Source of the DNA: Paraburkholderia edwinii
GTDB taxonomy: Bacteria > Pseudomonadota > Gammaproteobacteria > Burkholderiales > Burkholderiaceae
DNA: 64,000 bases
NCBI RefSeq assembly: GCF_019428685.1
Contig: NZ_CP080095.1
Coordinates: 1,116,001 to 1,180,000 of the forward strand
Reading direction: 5' to 3'
Under the pieces are notes generated by a model. It made no database searches. It was not told where the DNA came from and was given only the letters and a program-made list of their open reading frames with translations. How positions within the stretch are numbered: the first letter of the stretch is position 1; each line of letters opens with the position of its first letter. Made by a program: the position numbers and the translations under genes. This document shows, piece after piece, positions 48,165-56,887 of this stretch.

Positions 48165-48742
48165 TGCGTTGTGAACTGAAGCGGATGCTTGCAATGAAGC
48201 GTCACACGGTGCGTCGCGGCGGGCGAGCGCCGCGACGCGATAATGCGCCCCGGCGCTCGCGCAATCGCGGTGCGGCGTTGCCGATCGTGCTGATCCTGTC
48301 GTCGATGATGCTGGCCACGTCCGCCGCGTGGTTGGAGACGTCGGCTGCTGCTGCTCGCGGCGCCGCCAACCTGCAAGATCAGCTTGTCGCGTTCCATGCG
48401 GCGGATTCGGCGCTAACGTTGTGCGCGCAACGTGTTGCGGCGGGCGAAGCGTCGTCTCGCGAAGCCGCAACGGACGGCGAGCCGGCTGCGTGGAAAGTGC
48501 CCGCCGCTTTCAGTGCAGTGGCGTTTGCGCCAGTCGCGATGTGGCCGGGCTCGTCCGACCCGCCGCAATGCGCGGTCGAGGCATGGCGTCTCGCGACGCG
48601 TCCCGCCGCGAGCGCCTGGCTTCTCACGGCGCGCGGCTACGGCAGCACGCGCGATACGCAGGCGTGGTTGCAGCTTCAGCTAGTCATTGAGAGCGGTATC
48701 GTCGAGCGGCATTGGCGGCGTATTGCTGCGCGGCCCTTTTGA
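48161..48742 (+). CDS. pilX: Minor pilin PilX
   Basis: A 193-aa protein with a long basic leader (about 37 residues) and NRG|AALPIVLILSSMMLATSAAW, lacking Glu at +5 as PilX proteins do. AFHAADSALTLCAQRV after the helix is the usual PilX continuation. ATG overlaps the pilW stop. No pilY1 follows. Confidence 0.86.
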   Translation: MMRCELKRMLAMKRHTVRRGGRAPRRDNAPRRSRNRGAALPIVLILSSMMLATSAAWLETSAAAARGAANLQDQLVAFHAADSALTLCAQRVAAGEASSREAATDGEPAAWKVPAAFSAVAFAPVAMWPGSSDPPQCAVEAWRLATRPAASAWLLTARGYGSTRDTQAWLQLQLVIESGIVERHWRRIAARPF

Positions 48743-48823
48743 TCGGCTGCCGATTATTTTCACCCGATTTGCAATCGCCGAAATGCCGGGCTCGACTGCG
48801 GAATCAAGAGCGGGATCAACTGA

Positions 48824-49324
48824 ATGAAGTATTGCGGCACGAAACGCTACAGCATGAAGCACCGCAACGCAAAGCATCACAACGCAAAGCACCACATCCG
48901 CGCCTTCACGCTGCTCGAACTCGTGATCGCGCTCGCAATCATCGCTGTGCTCGCCGGGTTCGCTTTACCGTCGTTTCACGCGCAGATCGCGCGTGGACAC
49001 AGGACGGACGCGGCCTCGGCACTCTATCGAGCGGCGCAGTTTGTGGAATCGGCGCCGCGCAACGGCGGCATGGCTACCTTGCCGGCGGGCTTCGATCAGG
49101 CGCCGCAGTCGGGTGCGCCCGTCTACCGGCTGCAGGTGCTGGCCGCGGACGACGCAAACGGCGGCTACACCCTGGAAGCGACGCCTATCGACACGGGTCC
49201 GATGCGCGATGATCCATGTGGCACTTTTGCGCTCGATGCGACCGGTCTGCGCGCGAATCGAACGGCGTCTGGCAAGGGCAACGTGTCAGGCGTGGATATC
49301 GCGCTGTGCTGGAATGCGCGTTAG
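48824..49324 (+). CDS. pilE: Type IV pilin PilE-like
   Basis: A 166-aa prepilin. The hydrophobic helix is FTLLELVIALAIIAVLAGFA with Glu at +5 and Ala, not Gly, at -1. The 27-residue leader is His/Lys/Asn-rich and contains a duplicated NAKHH unit (15-bp DNA repeat near 48866-48895). The C-terminal domain ends with DPCGTFALDATGLRAN and LCWNAR, the disulphide region of PilE-like minor pilins. Alternative ATG at 48854. Convergent with the next gene, 2 bp apart. Confidence 0.85.
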   Translation: MKYCGTKRYSMKHRNAKHHNAKHHIRAFTLLELVIALAIIAVLAGFALPSFHAQIARGHRTDAASALYRAAQFVESAPRNGGMATLPAGFDQAPQSGAPVYRLQVLAADDANGGYTLEATPIDTGPMRDDPCGTFALDATGLRANRTASGKGNVSGVDIALCWNAR

Positions 49325-49326
49325 CG

Positions 49327-49782
49327 CTAGGCATTCTTTCCCTTGCTGTCGGCCGTACCGCCCGTCTCACGCCGCACCTGCTGCCAGATCCGGTAAGCCT
49401 CCCATGCCGCGAGCGCGAGGCTGCCCCACTTGAGCACCGGCTTGGCGCCCGCCGCCACGCTCGTGCGCAGCGGTTTCGCGAGTAGCAGCGACGCGAGCGA
49501 ACTCACCAGCGGATACTGCTTCATCAGCGCGCCCAAGCCCTTCGTGGTCGCGCCGCGCGCACCCCAGCGCATGCTCGCGAAGCCGGGCAGCACGAATTTG
49601 AGCCAGCTGAAATGAATGACCGCCTGGCGCAACTCGATGGTCGCCTGCGCGAGTTCCATGCGCTCGACATCCGCGCGCACGATCAGCAGTTCCTTGCGCA
49701 GCGCCCGCAACTGCGGCGTGCTCAGATCCTTCGTCGTTTTGTGCTGACGGCGGAACGCGGCATCTGAATGGACGTGGCTCAT
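49327..49782 (-). CDS. YqjK-position hypothetical protein
   Basis: A 151-aa protein with a polar helical N-terminus (about 1-60, rich in Arg, Glu and Gln) and one or two hydrophobic segments (KQYPLVSSLASLLLA and KWGSLALAAWEAYRIW). It follows a DUF883 gene and a YqjE-like gene in the order of the E. coli yqjD-yqjE-yqjK trio, and its size is compatible. Domain assignment is by context, not by a sharp motif. Confidence 0.65.
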   Translation of the reverse strand: MSHVHSDAAFRRQHKTTKDLSTPQLRALRKELLIVRADVERMELAQATIELRQAVIHFSWLKFVLPGFASMRWGARGATTKGLGALMKQYPLVSSLASLLLAKPLRTSVAAGAKPVLKWGSLALAAWEAYRIWQQVRRETGGTADSKGKNA

Positions 49783-49920
49783 GAGGTGTCGATAAAGCGT
49801 CAGAGGTTGTCGAAGTCGTCAGCGTTCATCGAACCGACGAAAGCAATGCAAAACGATGAATCAACCAACGAGCCGGGCAAGCGGAATGGCAACCGGAACG
49901 GCCATCAGGCCGGCACCGCA

Positions 49921-50313
49921 TCATCCCGAATGCTTGCGGAAAATCTCGCGGTCCTTTTCGAACTCGTGGATGGTCGCTTCAAAGACGGCCGGCGCGTTGT
50001 GCAAATTACTGCGCGCACGCAGCCCGCAGATGAGCGCGGCGATCGCGTAGACGATCGTAATGCCCGCCAGCGCCTGCCACCGGTAAGTGTCCCAGAACGC
50101 GATCGCAATCAGCGCTGTCAGCGCGATCAACGACATCATCGCGAGCATCATGGCTGCGAGCCCGAGAAAGAGCACGGCGAGCAGGCGGTCTTTTTCTTCT
50201 GCCAGCTCGATGCCGATCAGTTCGAGCCGGGTCTGCAGGATCGAAAAGACAGAACTGAAAATGCGGCGCAGCGGGCTACGGTCCGCGCGTTGTGATTGGG
50301 TATCGGTGGTCAT
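49921..50313 (-). CDS. YqjE-like membrane protein (phage-holin-3_6 family)
   Basis: A 130-aa protein with two adjacent membrane helices (about 45-72 and 80-97) preceded by the amphipathic segment RLELIGIELAEEKDRLLAVLF, the family signature. The family's E. coli member sits beside the ribosome-binding membrane protein YqjD. Middle gene of the trio; no role in lysis is implied. Confidence 0.85.
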   Translation of the reverse strand: MTTDTQSQRADRSPLRRIFSSVFSILQTRLELIGIELAEEKDRLLAVLFLGLAAMMLAMMSLIALTALIAIAFWDTYRWQALAGITIVYAIAALICGLRARSNLHNAPAVFEATIHEFEKDREIFRKHSG

Positions 50314-50608
50314 GGCGTGAGCGCGTTACCCCGTGAAAGTGCACCGGAAAGAGACTGGAGAGTCACCGGTAGCCGCACCGGCAGCGCACGAAACTAAAGA
50401 TTAAAACCCGACTAAAACCCGGCTGGCGCGCTGGTCTGAAAACCCGACAGGCGCCAGCCCGTCGATGAAAGCGTGTCCGGCCGGGCGTCAGATGGTCTTC
50501 CGCCGGCCGGCCGCCTTGCCTGAGGCTGATGACACACGACTTGCCGCGGCGCTTCGCGCACACCTCGTGCAAAGCCCCGCACGGTAAGTCCCGGCACGAC
50601 CGCCTGCT

Positions 50609-50911
50609 TTACTTCCGATTGATCAGCAGGCCCACCAGCACGCCGGCGCCGACCGCGATGCCGATCGACGTCCAGGGATGCTCGTGTACGTAGTCGTCGG
50701 TCGCGCGTGCTGCCTTCTTGCCTTTCTCGACCACAACTACTTGTACGTCCGCCGCTTTTTCCTTCGCCTGTTTGAGCCGCGACAGCGCGGATTCGCGGAG
50801 TTCGGAAGCGCGTTCGCCGGTTGCGCTCGCGGCCTGCTTCAGCAGATCTTCAGCGTCTGCGAGGACTGTCTTGATATCCGACATCAATCTCTCCTTGTTA
50901 ACTTCCGACAT
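50609..50911 (-). CDS. DUF883 family protein (ElaB/YqjD-like)
   Basis: A 100-aa inner-membrane-anchored protein: a charged helical N-terminus with DLLKQAASATGERASELRESA, then the DUF883 hallmark DDYVHEHPWTSIGIAVGAG and a C-terminal membrane helix. E. coli YqjD and ElaB bind ribosomes in stationary phase. Two starts each have a good Shine-Dalgarno: ATG 50911 (GGGAG) and ATG 50884 (AAGGAGAG), which would give 100 or 91 residues. Confidence 0.9.
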   Translation of the reverse strand: MSEVNKERLMSDIKTVLADAEDLLKQAASATGERASELRESALSRLKQAKEKAADVQVVVVEKGKKAARATDDYVHEHPWTSIGIAVGAGVLVGLLINRK

Positions 50912-51361
50912 TGATTGCTCCCTTCGTGCACGCTACGCGTGGAATCGTAACCAAAGAAATCGCCGCTGGCGAGCGCGGCAGGTGACACGCGGATCACCGC
51001 GGTACGCAGAAACCGTTCCCGGATGGCAGTTCGCGTCATAAACGTACAGCAAGCGACACAGTGCGATTGCCAAAAGGGCACGGCGGGCGCACAACAGTTC
51101 CGCTTATCGCGGACTTCCCGCAGCGGAGCGCCGCATCGCGACGACACCCTTGCATTATCAGCACGGGACGCTGATCTGTCCCGCTAAGTTTCACTCATCG
51201 CAACGAAAATTACAAAAAACTCATATGTGTATGACGCTCCGTTCGTTCGCCACGCAAGGCCGCGTCCGTTATGCTCTAATTTTTACCCGTAACCGGTGAC
51301 CCTGTCGGGCCAGCCGGTTTATCCGAATATTCACAAAGCGAACCTTCAAAGGAGCTGCATG
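50912..51361. other. Divergent region between DUF883 gene and peroxiredoxin gene
   Basis: About 450 bp with no credible ORF. It holds the two divergent promoter regions. An AT-rich stretch at about 51195-51230 and a TATGCT-like -10 near 51270 are the likeliest promoter parts for the peroxiredoxin gene. No riboswitch or known operator was recognised. Confidence 0.5.
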
Positions 51362-52003
51362 ATGAGTCTACGTCTTGGGGACATCGCGCCTGATTTCGAA
51401 CAGGATTCGAGCGTCGGCCGGATCAAATTTCACGACTGGCTCGGCGACAGCTGGGGCGTGCTGTTCTCGCATCCGGCCGACTTTACGCCGGTCTGCACGA
51501 CCGAACTCGGCCTGACCGCGAAGCTCGCGAGCGAGTTCGAGAAGCGCAATGTGAAGACCATCGCATTGTCGGTCGATAGCGCGAAGTCGCACAACGAGTG
51601 GATCAAGGACATCAACGAAACGCAGGCCGCGAGCGTCGGTTTTCCGATTCTCGCCGACGGCGACCGCAAGGTGTCGGAACTGTACGACATGATCCATCCG
51701 AACGCGAATGAAACCCTGACGGTGCGCTCGCTCTTCGTCATCGACCCGAAGAAGAAGGTGCGCCTCATCATCACCTATCCGGCGAGTACGGGCCGCAACT
51801 TCGACGAAGTGCTGCGCGTGATCGACTCGCTTCAGCTGACCGACAACTATCAGGTCGCGACGCCGGGCAACTGGAAGCATGGCGACGACGTCGTGATCGT
51901 GCCGTCGCTGAAAGACGAGGACGTGATCAAACAGAAATTCCCGAAGGGCTACAAGGCGCTGCGTCCGTACCTGCGCATGACGCCGCAGCCGAACCTGAAG
52001 TAA
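51362..52003 (+). CDS. 1-Cys peroxiredoxin (Prx6-type)
   Basis: A 213-aa thiol peroxidase that reduces H2O2 and organic peroxides. The peroxidatic Cys is in HPADFTPVCTTELG, and it is the only Cys in the protein, which defines the 1-Cys class. The C-terminal dimer domain (ATPGNWKHGDDVVIVPS) matches Prx6. AAAGGAGC upstream supports ATG 51362 (ATG 51359 is adjacent). A strong terminator follows. Confidence 0.95.
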   Translation: MSLRLGDIAPDFEQDSSVGRIKFHDWLGDSWGVLFSHPADFTPVCTTELGLTAKLASEFEKRNVKTIALSVDSAKSHNEWIKDINETQAASVGFPILADGDRKVSELYDMIHPNANETLTVRSLFVIDPKKKVRLIITYPASTGRNFDEVLRVIDSLQLTDNYQVATPGNWKHGDDVVIVPSLKDEDVIKQKFPKGYKALRPYLRMTPQPNLK

Positions 52004-52058
52004 GCCTGAACCGACGGCAGCAGTAGCCGTCGCGAGACGCGAAGGCAGTAGCAGAAGC

Positions 52059-52107
52059 AAGCCGGGCCGCGGGTGAACAGCACCCGCGGCCCGGCTTTTT
52101 CATTTTT
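52059..52107 (+). terminator. Strong rho-independent terminator after the peroxiredoxin gene
   Basis: AAGCCGGGCCGCGGGTG pairs perfectly with CACCCGCGGCCCGGCTT over 17 bp with an AACAG loop, followed by TTTCATTTTT. It lies between two convergent genes. Confidence 0.95.
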
Positions 52108-52150
52108 GACTGAGCTTTATGGAAGATTGCCGCAAAGCCTGTTTCAGAGG

Positions 52151-53386
52151 TTACGCCGCACACCGCGCATCGATCAGGTTGTCCACCGCCCGCATCACGA
52201 ACTCCGGGCTGATGGCCGCCGTGCACTGGAACCGCTGCGCATGGCCACCCGCACGGCGCGGACACCACTCGAAATTGTCGGGATCGAATTCGTGCGCGGT
52301 GTCGTTGAAGCAGCTATTGCATGCGTGAAAATTGATCACGCGCCACGGCGTGTGGAACTCGGTCTTCGGATGCGAAAAGCCGCTGATCATCACGACCGGC
52401 GTGCCGACCGCCCACGCAAGCCACGACAGGCCGCTGCCGAGGCCGACAAAAAACTCGGCATGCATCAGCAGACTCGCGCGCTCCTGCAGCGGACGTTCGC
52501 CGGTGAAGTCCTCGGCGCCTTCGGGCATCTGGTTCAGCGCGCCCGGCAGTCCATACTCGCGATCGCGGTCGATACACAGCACGCGCAGGCCGAGCCGCTT
52601 CAGATGCGCGATCAGCGTCGGCCAGCCGCGTGGGTTGTTCCAGTACTTGCATTGGGCGGTCGCCTGCGTCGCGATGCAGACATACGGCTCGGTGATGCGT
52701 CGCGACGTATCCGCGACGACCACGCGCGGCTGCCGCTCGCCGGGCGGCACGCCGAGCATATAGGCGGCGGCGTCCTGCATGCTGCTCACGCGCGGGTCGG
52801 TTGGCTGGTGGTCGCGTTCGTCGTAAGGGGAGAAGAGGCCGATATGGTAGGTCGCGTAGAACGGCGCGCCGGCCGCTTCGAGTGAATCGACTTCGCGATC
52901 GGCAACGAGCTTCAGCGCCGGATAGCCTTCGCGAAAGAGCGGCTGCAGATGCGCCGGCACCGCGACATGCAGGTCGCAGCCGTGCTGCTCGCGAAACGCG
53001 TCGATCACGGGCATCCATGCGATCGAGTCGCCAAGTGCCGCCGATGCGAGACGCACAAGCACCGGCTGGCGGCTCGCATCGAATGCATGCGTGAACACGA
53101 GCCGGTCGCCGTCGAACACCTGCAGCAGCGTGCGCACGAAATACTTGCGGCGGCTCGTCACCGTCTCGCCCGCTTGCACGAGCTCGTCGAATACGACGTT
53201 GTGCGTGTCGAGATCGAGCATCCGCACGCGCCATCCGTCGACGGGTACCTGCACGCGGCAGCCATAGTTGAAGTCGAAGCGGATGCCTTCGGGCCCGTGC
53301 AAAACGGGCGCGCCGGGCCGCGCAAAGCTCGATTCGGTGAGGCCGCGCTGGCCGCGTTGTGTGCCGGGGTGGACGGATTCGCTCAT
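52151..53386 (-). CDS. Autotransporter O-heptosyltransferase (BAHT/TibC family)
   Basis: A 411-aa cytoplasmic glycosyltransferase that adds heptose to serines of self-associating autotransporters. The GT-B-type C-terminal half contains HAEFFVGLGSGLSWLAWAVG and MISGFSHPKTEF. Four Cys at 356, 359, 375 and 388 (HACNSC, EWCP, FQCT) reproduce the iron-binding motif of TibC-type enzymes. The N-terminal half has a beta-rich domain (VPVDGWRVRMLDLDTHNVVF). No autotransporter or heptose-biosynthesis gene adjoins it, so its substrate is encoded elsewhere. Confidence 0.88.
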   Translation of the reverse strand: MSESVHPGTQRGQRGLTESSFARPGAPVLHGPEGIRFDFNYGCRVQVPVDGWRVRMLDLDTHNVVFDELVQAGETVTSRRKYFVRTLLQVFDGDRLVFTHAFDASRQPVLVRLASAALGDSIAWMPVIDAFREQHGCDLHVAVPAHLQPLFREGYPALKLVADREVDSLEAAGAPFYATYHIGLFSPYDERDHQPTDPRVSSMQDAAAYMLGVPPGERQPRVVVADTSRRITEPYVCIATQATAQCKYWNNPRGWPTLIAHLKRLGLRVLCIDRDREYGLPGALNQMPEGAEDFTGERPLQERASLLMHAEFFVGLGSGLSWLAWAVGTPVVMISGFSHPKTEFHTPWRVINFHACNSCFNDTAHEFDPDNFEWCPRRAGGHAQRFQCTAAISPEFVMRAVDNLIDARCAA

Positions 53387-53550
53387 GGTGTCTCCGGGTC
53401 AGTCGGCGCCGGGTCAGTCTGTCGACCCTGCGTCGAAGATCGGAACCGGCGCATCACAAAAATGCTGCCGACACCTTAAGCGGACGCTTCATCCGCACGA
53501 ATTGGACAAATCTTAAAAACCGGCCACCCGATCTGAATTCGTTAGCGAAC

Positions 53551-54738
53551 TTAAAAGAACGCCTGAATTCCTGTCTGAGCGCGTCCGAGAATCAGCGCGT
53601 GGATATCGTGTGTGCCTTCATACGTGTTCACGACTTCAAGATTCACGAGATGCCGCGCGACGCCGAATTCATCGGAAATGCCGTTGCCGCCGAGCATGTC
53701 GCGCGCGGTACGCGCGATGTCGAGCGACTTGCCGCATGAGTTGCGCTTCATCATCGACGTGATTTCGACGGCCGCTGTGCCTTCGTCCTTCATACGGCCA
53801 AGACGCAGCACGCTTTGCAGGCCGAGCGTGATTTCGGTCTGCATATCGGCGAGCTTTTTCTGGATCAGCTGGTTCGCGGCGAGCGGCCGGCCGAACTGCT
53901 TGCGATCGAGCACATACTGGCGCGCCGTGTGCCAGCACGATTCAGCGGCGCCGAGCGCGCCCCACGCGATGCCGTAGCGCGCCGAGTTCAGGCACGTGAA
54001 CGGCCCGCGCAAGCCCTTTACGCCGGGCAGCAGGTTCTCTTCGGGCACAAACACGTCGTCCATCACGACCTCGCCCGTAATCGATGCGCGCAGGCCGATC
54101 TTGCCGTGAATCGCCGGTGCGCTAAGCCCTTTCCAGCCTTTCTCGAGGATAAAGCCGCGAATGTCGTCCTCGCCGTTTTCCTCGAGCTGCGCCCAGACGA
54201 CGAATACATCGGCGATCGGCGAGTTCGTGATCCACATCTTCGAGCCCGACAGCGAATAGCCGCCGTCGACCTTCTTCGCGCGCGTGACCATGTTGGCCGG
54301 ATCCGAGCCGTGATTCGGCTCGGTCAGCCCGAAGCAGCCGATCCATTCGCCGCTCGCGAGCTTCGGCAGGTATTTGTCTTTTTGCGCGTCCGTGCCGAAT
54401 TCGAAGATCGGCACCATCACGAGCGACGATTGCACGGACATCATCGACCGGTAGCCGGAATCGATGCGTTCGACTTCGCGCGCGATCAGCCCGTAGCTCA
54501 CGTAGTTGAGACCCGGGCCGCCGTACTGTTCGGGAATCGTCGGGCCGAGCAGGCCCAGTTCGCCCATCTCGCGGAAGATCGCGACGTCGGTTTTCTCATG
54601 GCGAAACGCTTCGAGCACGCGTGGCGCGAGCTTGTCCTGCGCGTATGCGGCGGCGGCGTCGCGCACCATGCGTTCTTCGTCGGTGAGCTGCTGGTTGAAG
54701 AGCAGCGGGTCGTCCCAGTGGAAATGCGCGCGCGCCAT
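53551..54738 (-). CDS. gcdH: Glutaryl-CoA dehydrogenase
   Basis: A 395-aa FAD enzyme converting glutaryl-CoA to crotonyl-CoA in lysine and tryptophan breakdown. It shows [14 protein letters not shown], the flavin-binding [16 protein letters not shown] region and the catalytic base Glu374 in [17 protein letters not shown], all typical of GcdH rather than other acyl-CoA dehydrogenases. AGGAGA six bases upstream sets the start. Divergent from an IclR-family gene that probably regulates it. Confidence 0.93.
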   Translation of the reverse strand: MARAHFHWDDPLLFNQQLTDEERMVRDAAAAYAQDKLAPRVLEAFRHEKTDVAIFREMGELGLLGPTIPEQYGGPGLNYVSYGLIAREVERIDSGYRSMMSVQSSLVMVPIFEFGTDAQKDKYLPKLASGEWIGCFGLTEPNHGSDPANMVTRAKKVDGGYSLSGSKMWITNSPIADVFVVWAQLEENGEDDIRGFILEKGWKGLSAPAIHGKIGLRASITGEVVMDDVFVPEENLLPGVKGLRGPFTCLNSARYGIAWGALGAAESCWHTARQYVLDRKQFGRPLAANQLIQKKLADMQTEITLGLQSVLRLGRMKDEGTAAVEITSMMKRNSCGKSLDIARTARDMLGGNGISDEFGVARHLVNLEVVNTYEGTHDIHALILGRAQTGIQAFF

Positions 54739-54869
54739 GTTGGATCTCCTGAATGCTGAACCCGTGAAGGTTGAATCGAACGGCATCGAAATGCCTGACT
54801 GCTTGAGATGTCCTGACTTCGAGATTGCTTGACTTGAGTTCCGCTGTGCGAAACAATGTTTTGCAAATG

Positions 54870-54881
54870 ACACTCGAGTGT
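54870..54881. promoter_or_regulatory. Palindrome at the IclR/gcdH control region
   Basis: ACACTCGAGTGT is a perfect 12-bp palindrome ending 8 bp before the IclR start codon. Its place in the short divergent region suggests an IclR operator that also affects gcdH. Inference from symmetry and position. Confidence 0.5.
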
Positions 54882-54889
54882 ATCACCCG

Positions 54890-55678
54890 ATGACAGCCTC
54901 CGCACCCTCGATCGACGAGCGCAAATTCGTCGTCGCGCTCGCCCGCGGCCTTGATCTGCTGCGCGCCTTCAGGCCTGGCGAGACGCTGCTCGGCAATCGC
55001 GACTTCGTCGAGCGCACGGGTCTGCCGAAGGCGACCGTGAACCGCCTCGCCTACACGCTGACCGTGCTCGGCTATCTGCGTTTCGACGAGTCGCTCGGCA
55101 AATATGCGCTCGATGCCGGTGTGTTGTCGCTCGGTTTTGCGCTGCTGTCGGGCACCGACACGCTCGAGCTGGCGCGTCCGCATCTGCGCGCGTTTGCGCG
55201 CGAGGTCGGCGCGGCGGTGTCGCTCGGCTGCCGTGACGGGCTCGATATGGTTTATCTGGAGACGATTCGCAGCGAGACCGCGCTCACGCTCGGCCTGGCT
55301 TCCGGCTCGAAGCTCTCGATGCTGACGAGCTCGATGGGCCGCGCGTATCTGGCGGTGCAGCCGGTCGATGTGCGCGAGGCGCTGTATGGCGAGCTCGCAC
55401 AGATGGCGGGCGATTCAGGCGCGCAGCAGGTGAAGAACGAGGTGCAAGAAGCGCGCGTCGAAGTCGACGCCTTCAATGCGGCCGGCTGTTGCTATTCGTT
55501 TCGCGCGTGGCACGACGACGTCAATGCAGTGGCCGTGCCGTTTCGCGATCCGCGCGATCGGCGATGGCTCGTGCTCAGTTGCAGCGGGCCGGCGTCGTCG
55601 ATGGGGGAGGAGGTGTTTCGCGAGCGCGTCGCACCGCGTTTGAAGGCACTCGCGCAGCGCTTGGGCGACACGGTCTGA
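54890..55678 (+). CDS. IclR-family transcriptional regulator
   Basis: A 262-aa regulator. The winged helix spans about 15-75 (FVVALARGLDLLRAF and LPKATVNRLAYTLTVLGYL), followed by the IclR effector domain with SSMGRAYLAV and EEVFRERVAPRLKALAQRL. ATG 54890 gives a family-like start; a GTG-start reading from 54878 overlaps the palindrome. Divergent from gcdH, which it probably controls in response to a glutarate-pathway metabolite. Confidence 0.88.
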   Translation: MTASAPSIDERKFVVALARGLDLLRAFRPGETLLGNRDFVERTGLPKATVNRLAYTLTVLGYLRFDESLGKYALDAGVLSLGFALLSGTDTLELARPHLRAFAREVGAAVSLGCRDGLDMVYLETIRSETALTLGLASGSKLSMLTSSMGRAYLAVQPVDVREALYGELAQMAGDSGAQQVKNEVQEARVEVDAFNAAGCCYSFRAWHDDVNAVAVPFRDPRDRRWLVLSCSGPASSMGEEVFRERVAPRLKALAQRLGDTV

Positions 55679-55778
55679 CCACCGGCTTGGCGTTGCGCGC
55701 GGGGCGGCGCATATGCGCATCGCGCGGACTCTTCAGCGCGTTTGCACGCCACAGCTCCGGGGCGCTCTCAAGCCCCCC

Positions 55779-56609
55779 TCAAGCCACTCGATTCTCGGTA
55801 CCGGCAAACAACGGTCCTTGCACGAACCGCACATCATATTGCTGCAGCATCTCGAACTGCGCTTCGGTCGTCACGCGATTGAAGATCAACGGAATGCGAA
55901 GCCGGTTCGCATAACCGACGAGCGGTTTCACCATCGCATCGCGCAGCGCGGCGCCTGCATCCATCTTGACGAAATCGAGCCGCGCCATATCGGACACCGA
56001 CAGAATCTGCCCCGCATTGGGCAGATTCCCCGCCACCTTGAACCCGTAGTGCTGGTAGCTCTTCGTCAGATAGCCGACAAACGTGCGATGCGCGACGGCG
56101 GCGGCCGGCAGCTCGATCACGATGCGCGACGGATTGAGCCCGAACGAGATCAGCACGGTCGAGAAGTGCCGCCCATGGTCGTAACGCACGCTCTTCAGCA
56201 GCCGTTCGTGCACGCGCAGAAACAGCAAGCCATGCCGCTGCGCGCCGAAGAAGTTGATCGCATGCATGCCGCGTGACATGCGGTCGAGCGCGACCAGTTC
56301 CTGGTCGTCGGACACGTGTTCGAACGGGTCGAACGTATCGACGTGCGCGCCGTTCAGCAGTTGCGTGACCGCCTGAAAACCGAGTTCGTCGCCGAAGCGG
56401 TCGGCGCTTTGCGGCTCCGACGACAACGACTGCGCGAGCGCATGCACGCTGATGTCGAAGATCGGTTCGTACGCGCTGCCGATCTCCAGGTCCGCGTAAT
56501 GCGCGACCGCGCTGTCGCGATGGGAGCCGGTGCCCATGCGCAAGTGTTCGCGGAGAAACGGGTGGTTCGATGCGCGGTCAACGAGTTCGGGAATGTTCAA
56601 CGGGATCAT
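55779..56609 (-). CDS. Degenerate EAL-domain protein
   Basis: A 276-aa protein recognisable as an EAL fold: IGSAYEPIFDI stands where EAL enzymes have their EAL and QPI motifs, LDFVKMDAG keeps the K-x-D segment, and TTEAQFEMLQQYDVRFVQGPLFAG is the usual C-terminal pattern. The EAL signature itself, the E-x-T/E metal site (here ELPA) and the DDFG motif (here NLPN) are lost, so c-di-GMP hydrolysis is unlikely. A regulatory or c-di-GMP-binding role is possible. The frame is open to 56774, but ATG 56609 fits the domain. Confidence 0.8.
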   Translation of the reverse strand: MIPLNIPELVDRASNHPFLREHLRMGTGSHRDSAVAHYADLEIGSAYEPIFDISVHALAQSLSSEPQSADRFGDELGFQAVTQLLNGAHVDTFDPFEHVSDDQELVALDRMSRGMHAINFFGAQRHGLLFLRVHERLLKSVRYDHGRHFSTVLISFGLNPSRIVIELPAAAVAHRTFVGYLTKSYQHYGFKVAGNLPNAGQILSVSDMARLDFVKMDAGAALRDAMVKPLVGYANRLRIPLIFNRVTTEAQFEMLQQYDVRFVQGPLFAGTENRVA

Positions 56610-56827
56610 GGGTGAGCGCAGGGTGTGGCGCGCATGTGACGCACATATAACTTGTCTGGCGATCAGTCGCGTTCGAATTGGAATGGAAAGCCGTTGCCGC
56701 GGTGACGGCCGCCGTACTCGCCGACCGTCGCATCTTCCGATGGTAGCAGCGGGCGCTAAATCGCGACTAACCAATTACTGATATGGATTCATTCGGGGAT
56801 GAACACACCAGGGTTTACGTGAGTTTC

Positions 56828-56843
56828 ACTAAACGTAATTAGT
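56828..56843. promoter_or_regulatory. Inverted repeat upstream of hmgA
   Basis: ACTAAacgtaaTTAGT is a perfect 5-bp inverted repeat with a 6-base spacer, 45 bp upstream of the hmgA start, within an AT-rich segment containing several TTTAC/GTAAA elements. A candidate site for the regulator of homogentisate catabolism. Confidence 0.45.
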
Positions 56844-56887
56844 TTTACCATTCGTAAATCGATAGAATCGAACCAACGGAGATTCAC

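Noticed and set aside
49921..50313. Prophage holin gene
   Set aside because: The family name mentions holin, but the protein is the chromosomal YqjE type inside a yqjD-yqjE-yqjK-like trio with no phage genes nearby.
55707..55718. GCGCATATGCGC palindrome after the IclR gene
   Set aside because: It is a perfect 12-bp palindrome, but it lies between two convergent 3' ends, has no T-run and is easily expected in this base composition.
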